Shown: one piece after another, positions 4,916 to 5,816 of the stretch
Layout: each line of letters starts with the position of its first letter
How positions within the stretch are numbered: position 1 is the stretch's first letter
NCBI GenBank assembly: GCA_020355945.1
Contig: CP070627.1
Location: 5,117,888 to 5,123,703, forward strand
Direction of reading: 5' to 3'
Length of the DNA: 5,816 bases
Source of the DNA: Candidatus Aminicenantota bacterium
GTDB lineage: Bacteria; Acidobacteriota; Aminicenantia; UBA2199
Notes under the pieces: generated by a model
Database searches by the model: none
Told to the model about the DNA's origin: nothing
The model's input: only the letters and a program-made list of their open reading frames with translations
Made by a program: the position numbers and the translations under genes

Positions 4916-5670
4916 GAGATGTACTTGAAAAGTTAAAATTCGCAGCCTTTGAATTTGTACTGGTCCCTGCAGACACGATTGTTTTCCCGGCATTTAAAGG
5001 TAATGTGTTCCGGGGCGCATTGGGAAAAACGCTGAGGAATTTAACTTGTGCTTTTAAAGACAAAGATTGCAAAGATTGTTTGATCAGGGATAAATGCATC
5101 TATTCTCGAATTTTTGAAAGTATTCAAACCGGGGGGGAATCCATACTGCAAAAAGTTGAAAAAGCTCCGCATCCTTTTGTGCTCTACGTCCCGGAAAAAT
5201 ATCATCTTGAATACCCGGTGAACAAAAAAATTCACTTTTACCTGGTATTGGTAGGAGAAGCCATAGAATATATTTCCTACTTTATACTGGCTTTCGAGGA
5301 AATCGGCAAAAAAGGTATCGGCAAAACCAATACTCCATTCAAATTAGAAGATGTTCTTTGTTCCGGTAAAAGCATCTACAATCCTTTAGAAAAAAGAGTA
5401 AACAGGGATTTTCCTATTTTTTCAGGTAGTGGGTTCATGGAGAAAAGGCAAGGGATTCAGTCTATAATTGTTGAAATGGAGACCCCGGTTCGGCTCAAAT
5501 TCAACAGGAAGTTACAAAAGCATATTACTTTTGAGATTCTTACCCGGAACCTGCTGCGGCGGGTCCAACTGCTGTCGGCTCTTTACTGTGGGGGTCCTTC
5601 GAGAGTGGATTTCAAAGACCTCATCGAAAAATCAAAAAAAATAAAAGTGGCTGATTCGAAAATCCATTGA
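4912..5670 (+). CDS. cas6: CRISPR RNA endoribonuclease Cas6 (RAMP), frame ended by in-frame TGA
   Basis: This part encodes 252 residues before the TGA at 5668. Cas6 cuts the precursor CRISPR transcript within each repeat to release guide RNAs for type I or III effector complexes. The N-terminal part shows the family layout: a first RAMP strand (FAAFEFVLVPADTIVFP), then FKGNVFRGALGKTLRNL (28-44), where the RGALG block is highly typical. A four-Cys cluster follows (Cys46, 53, 56, 62), and then YSRIFES (64-70). Further on, ETPVRLKFN and ITFEILTRNLLRRVQLLSALY match the start of the Cas6 C-terminal domain. The protein stops in the middle of that domain and lacks the Gly-rich RNA-binding loop, which lies beyond the TGA in the same frame. 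The product ending here is therefore probably inactive unless the TGA is read through. I could not assign a catalytic His with confidence. The ATG at 4912 fits the start of the first strand. No other cas gene or CRISPR array is visible. Confidence 0.85.
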   Translation: MRDVLEKLKFAAFEFVLVPADTIVFPAFKGNVFRGALGKTLRNLTCAFKDKDCKDCLIRDKCIYSRIFESIQTGGESILQKVEKAPHPFVLYVPEKYHLEYPVNKKIHFYLVLVGEAIEYISYFILAFEEIGKKGIGKTNTPFKLEDVLCSGKSIYNPLEKRVNRDFPIFSGSGFMEKRQGIQSIIVEMETPVRLKFNRKLQKHITFEILTRNLLRRVQLLSALYCGGPSRVDFKDLIEKSKKIKVADSKIH

Positions 5671-5816
5671 GTAGAGAATACCCGTTTTTCGTATCGCCAG
5701 GAGAGAGATATCAGCCTGAGAGGTGTTTCCGGCAGCATTGAATTCACTGGTAACCTCGACCCTTTCATGCCATTACTGGAAATTGGCGAATATCTTCATG
5801 TGGGAAAAGGAACTGC
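5668..5816 (+). pseudogene. cas6: Cas6 C-terminal domain continued after the TGA (3' end outside window)
   Basis: Reading in the same frame past the TGA gives VENTRFSYRQERDISLRGVSG, then IEFTGNLDPFMPLLEIGEYLHVGKGT at the window edge. This is the standard Cas6 C-terminal signature: the L-x-W-x-[DE]-x-x-R-[YF]-S-x-R-Q block, a GxxGxIxFxG-L strand, the F-x-P-L-L-x-x-G-E-[YF]-x-H-[VI]-G-K-G-T turn and the start of the Gly-rich loop. With the TGA taken as one residue the alignment to the family pattern needs no gap, and the interrupted position (codon 253) is the family's usual Trp. A TGG-to-TGA change is a single base. It may be a nonsense mutation, a sequencing error or a readthrough site. The fragment has no start codon of its own. 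Confidence 0.75.

Overview
All recognisable genes in this window lie on the + strand. The sequence looks like a Gram-negative bacterium of moderate GC outside the best-studied phyla. It has two outer-membrane beta-barrel genes with signal peptides and C-terminal phenylalanine, two lipoproteins, a eukaryotic-type Ser/Thr kinase and a Cas6. PorT-like barrels are common in Bacteroidota. However, the very strong Shine-Dalgarno sequences (AAAGGAGG-like) and a perfect TTGACA-N17-TATAAT promoter argue against that phylum. An Acidobacteriota/Aminicenantes-type or similar environmental genome is a reasonable guess, but it is only inference.

Layout. (1) Positions 1-1322 hold the 3' end of a Ser/Thr kinase gene, cut by the window edge, followed after 14 bp by a single-pass membrane protein with ankyrin repeats. 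These look like one signalling operon. (2) Positions 1309-1396 hold an AT-rich UP-like tract, a textbook sigma-70 promoter, a short dyad and a perfect ribosome binding site. (3) Positions 1397-4660 hold a four-gene envelope cassette: barrel A, lipoprotein serpin, META/HslJ-like lipoprotein, barrel B. The two barrels are clear paralogues that bracket the serpin and META genes. A 14-bp-stem hairpin sits between the META gene and barrel B. (4) Positions 4661-4911 are non-coding. They hold degenerate ~20-bp repeats that fold into a terminator-like hairpin, then a candidate promoter and a possible 8-codon leader ORF. (5) Positions 4912-5816 hold a Cas6 CRISPR RNA-processing RAMP protein. Its frame is broken by one in-frame TGA exactly where the family normally has a tryptophan, and the rest of the Cas6 C-terminal domain continues in the same frame to the window edge.

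How the genes may work together: the cassette suggests a surface protease-defence or envelope-protection unit. A tethered serpin with a canonical inhibitory hinge is co-expressed with a META lipoprotein and two small barrels from one very strong promoter. The upstream kinase and ankyrin pair could be an independent signalling unit. Cas6 is probably an independent locus, and no CRISPR array is visible here. The most notable points are the TGA-for-Trp interruption of cas6, the barrel-serpin-META-barrel cassette and the full-consensus promoter.
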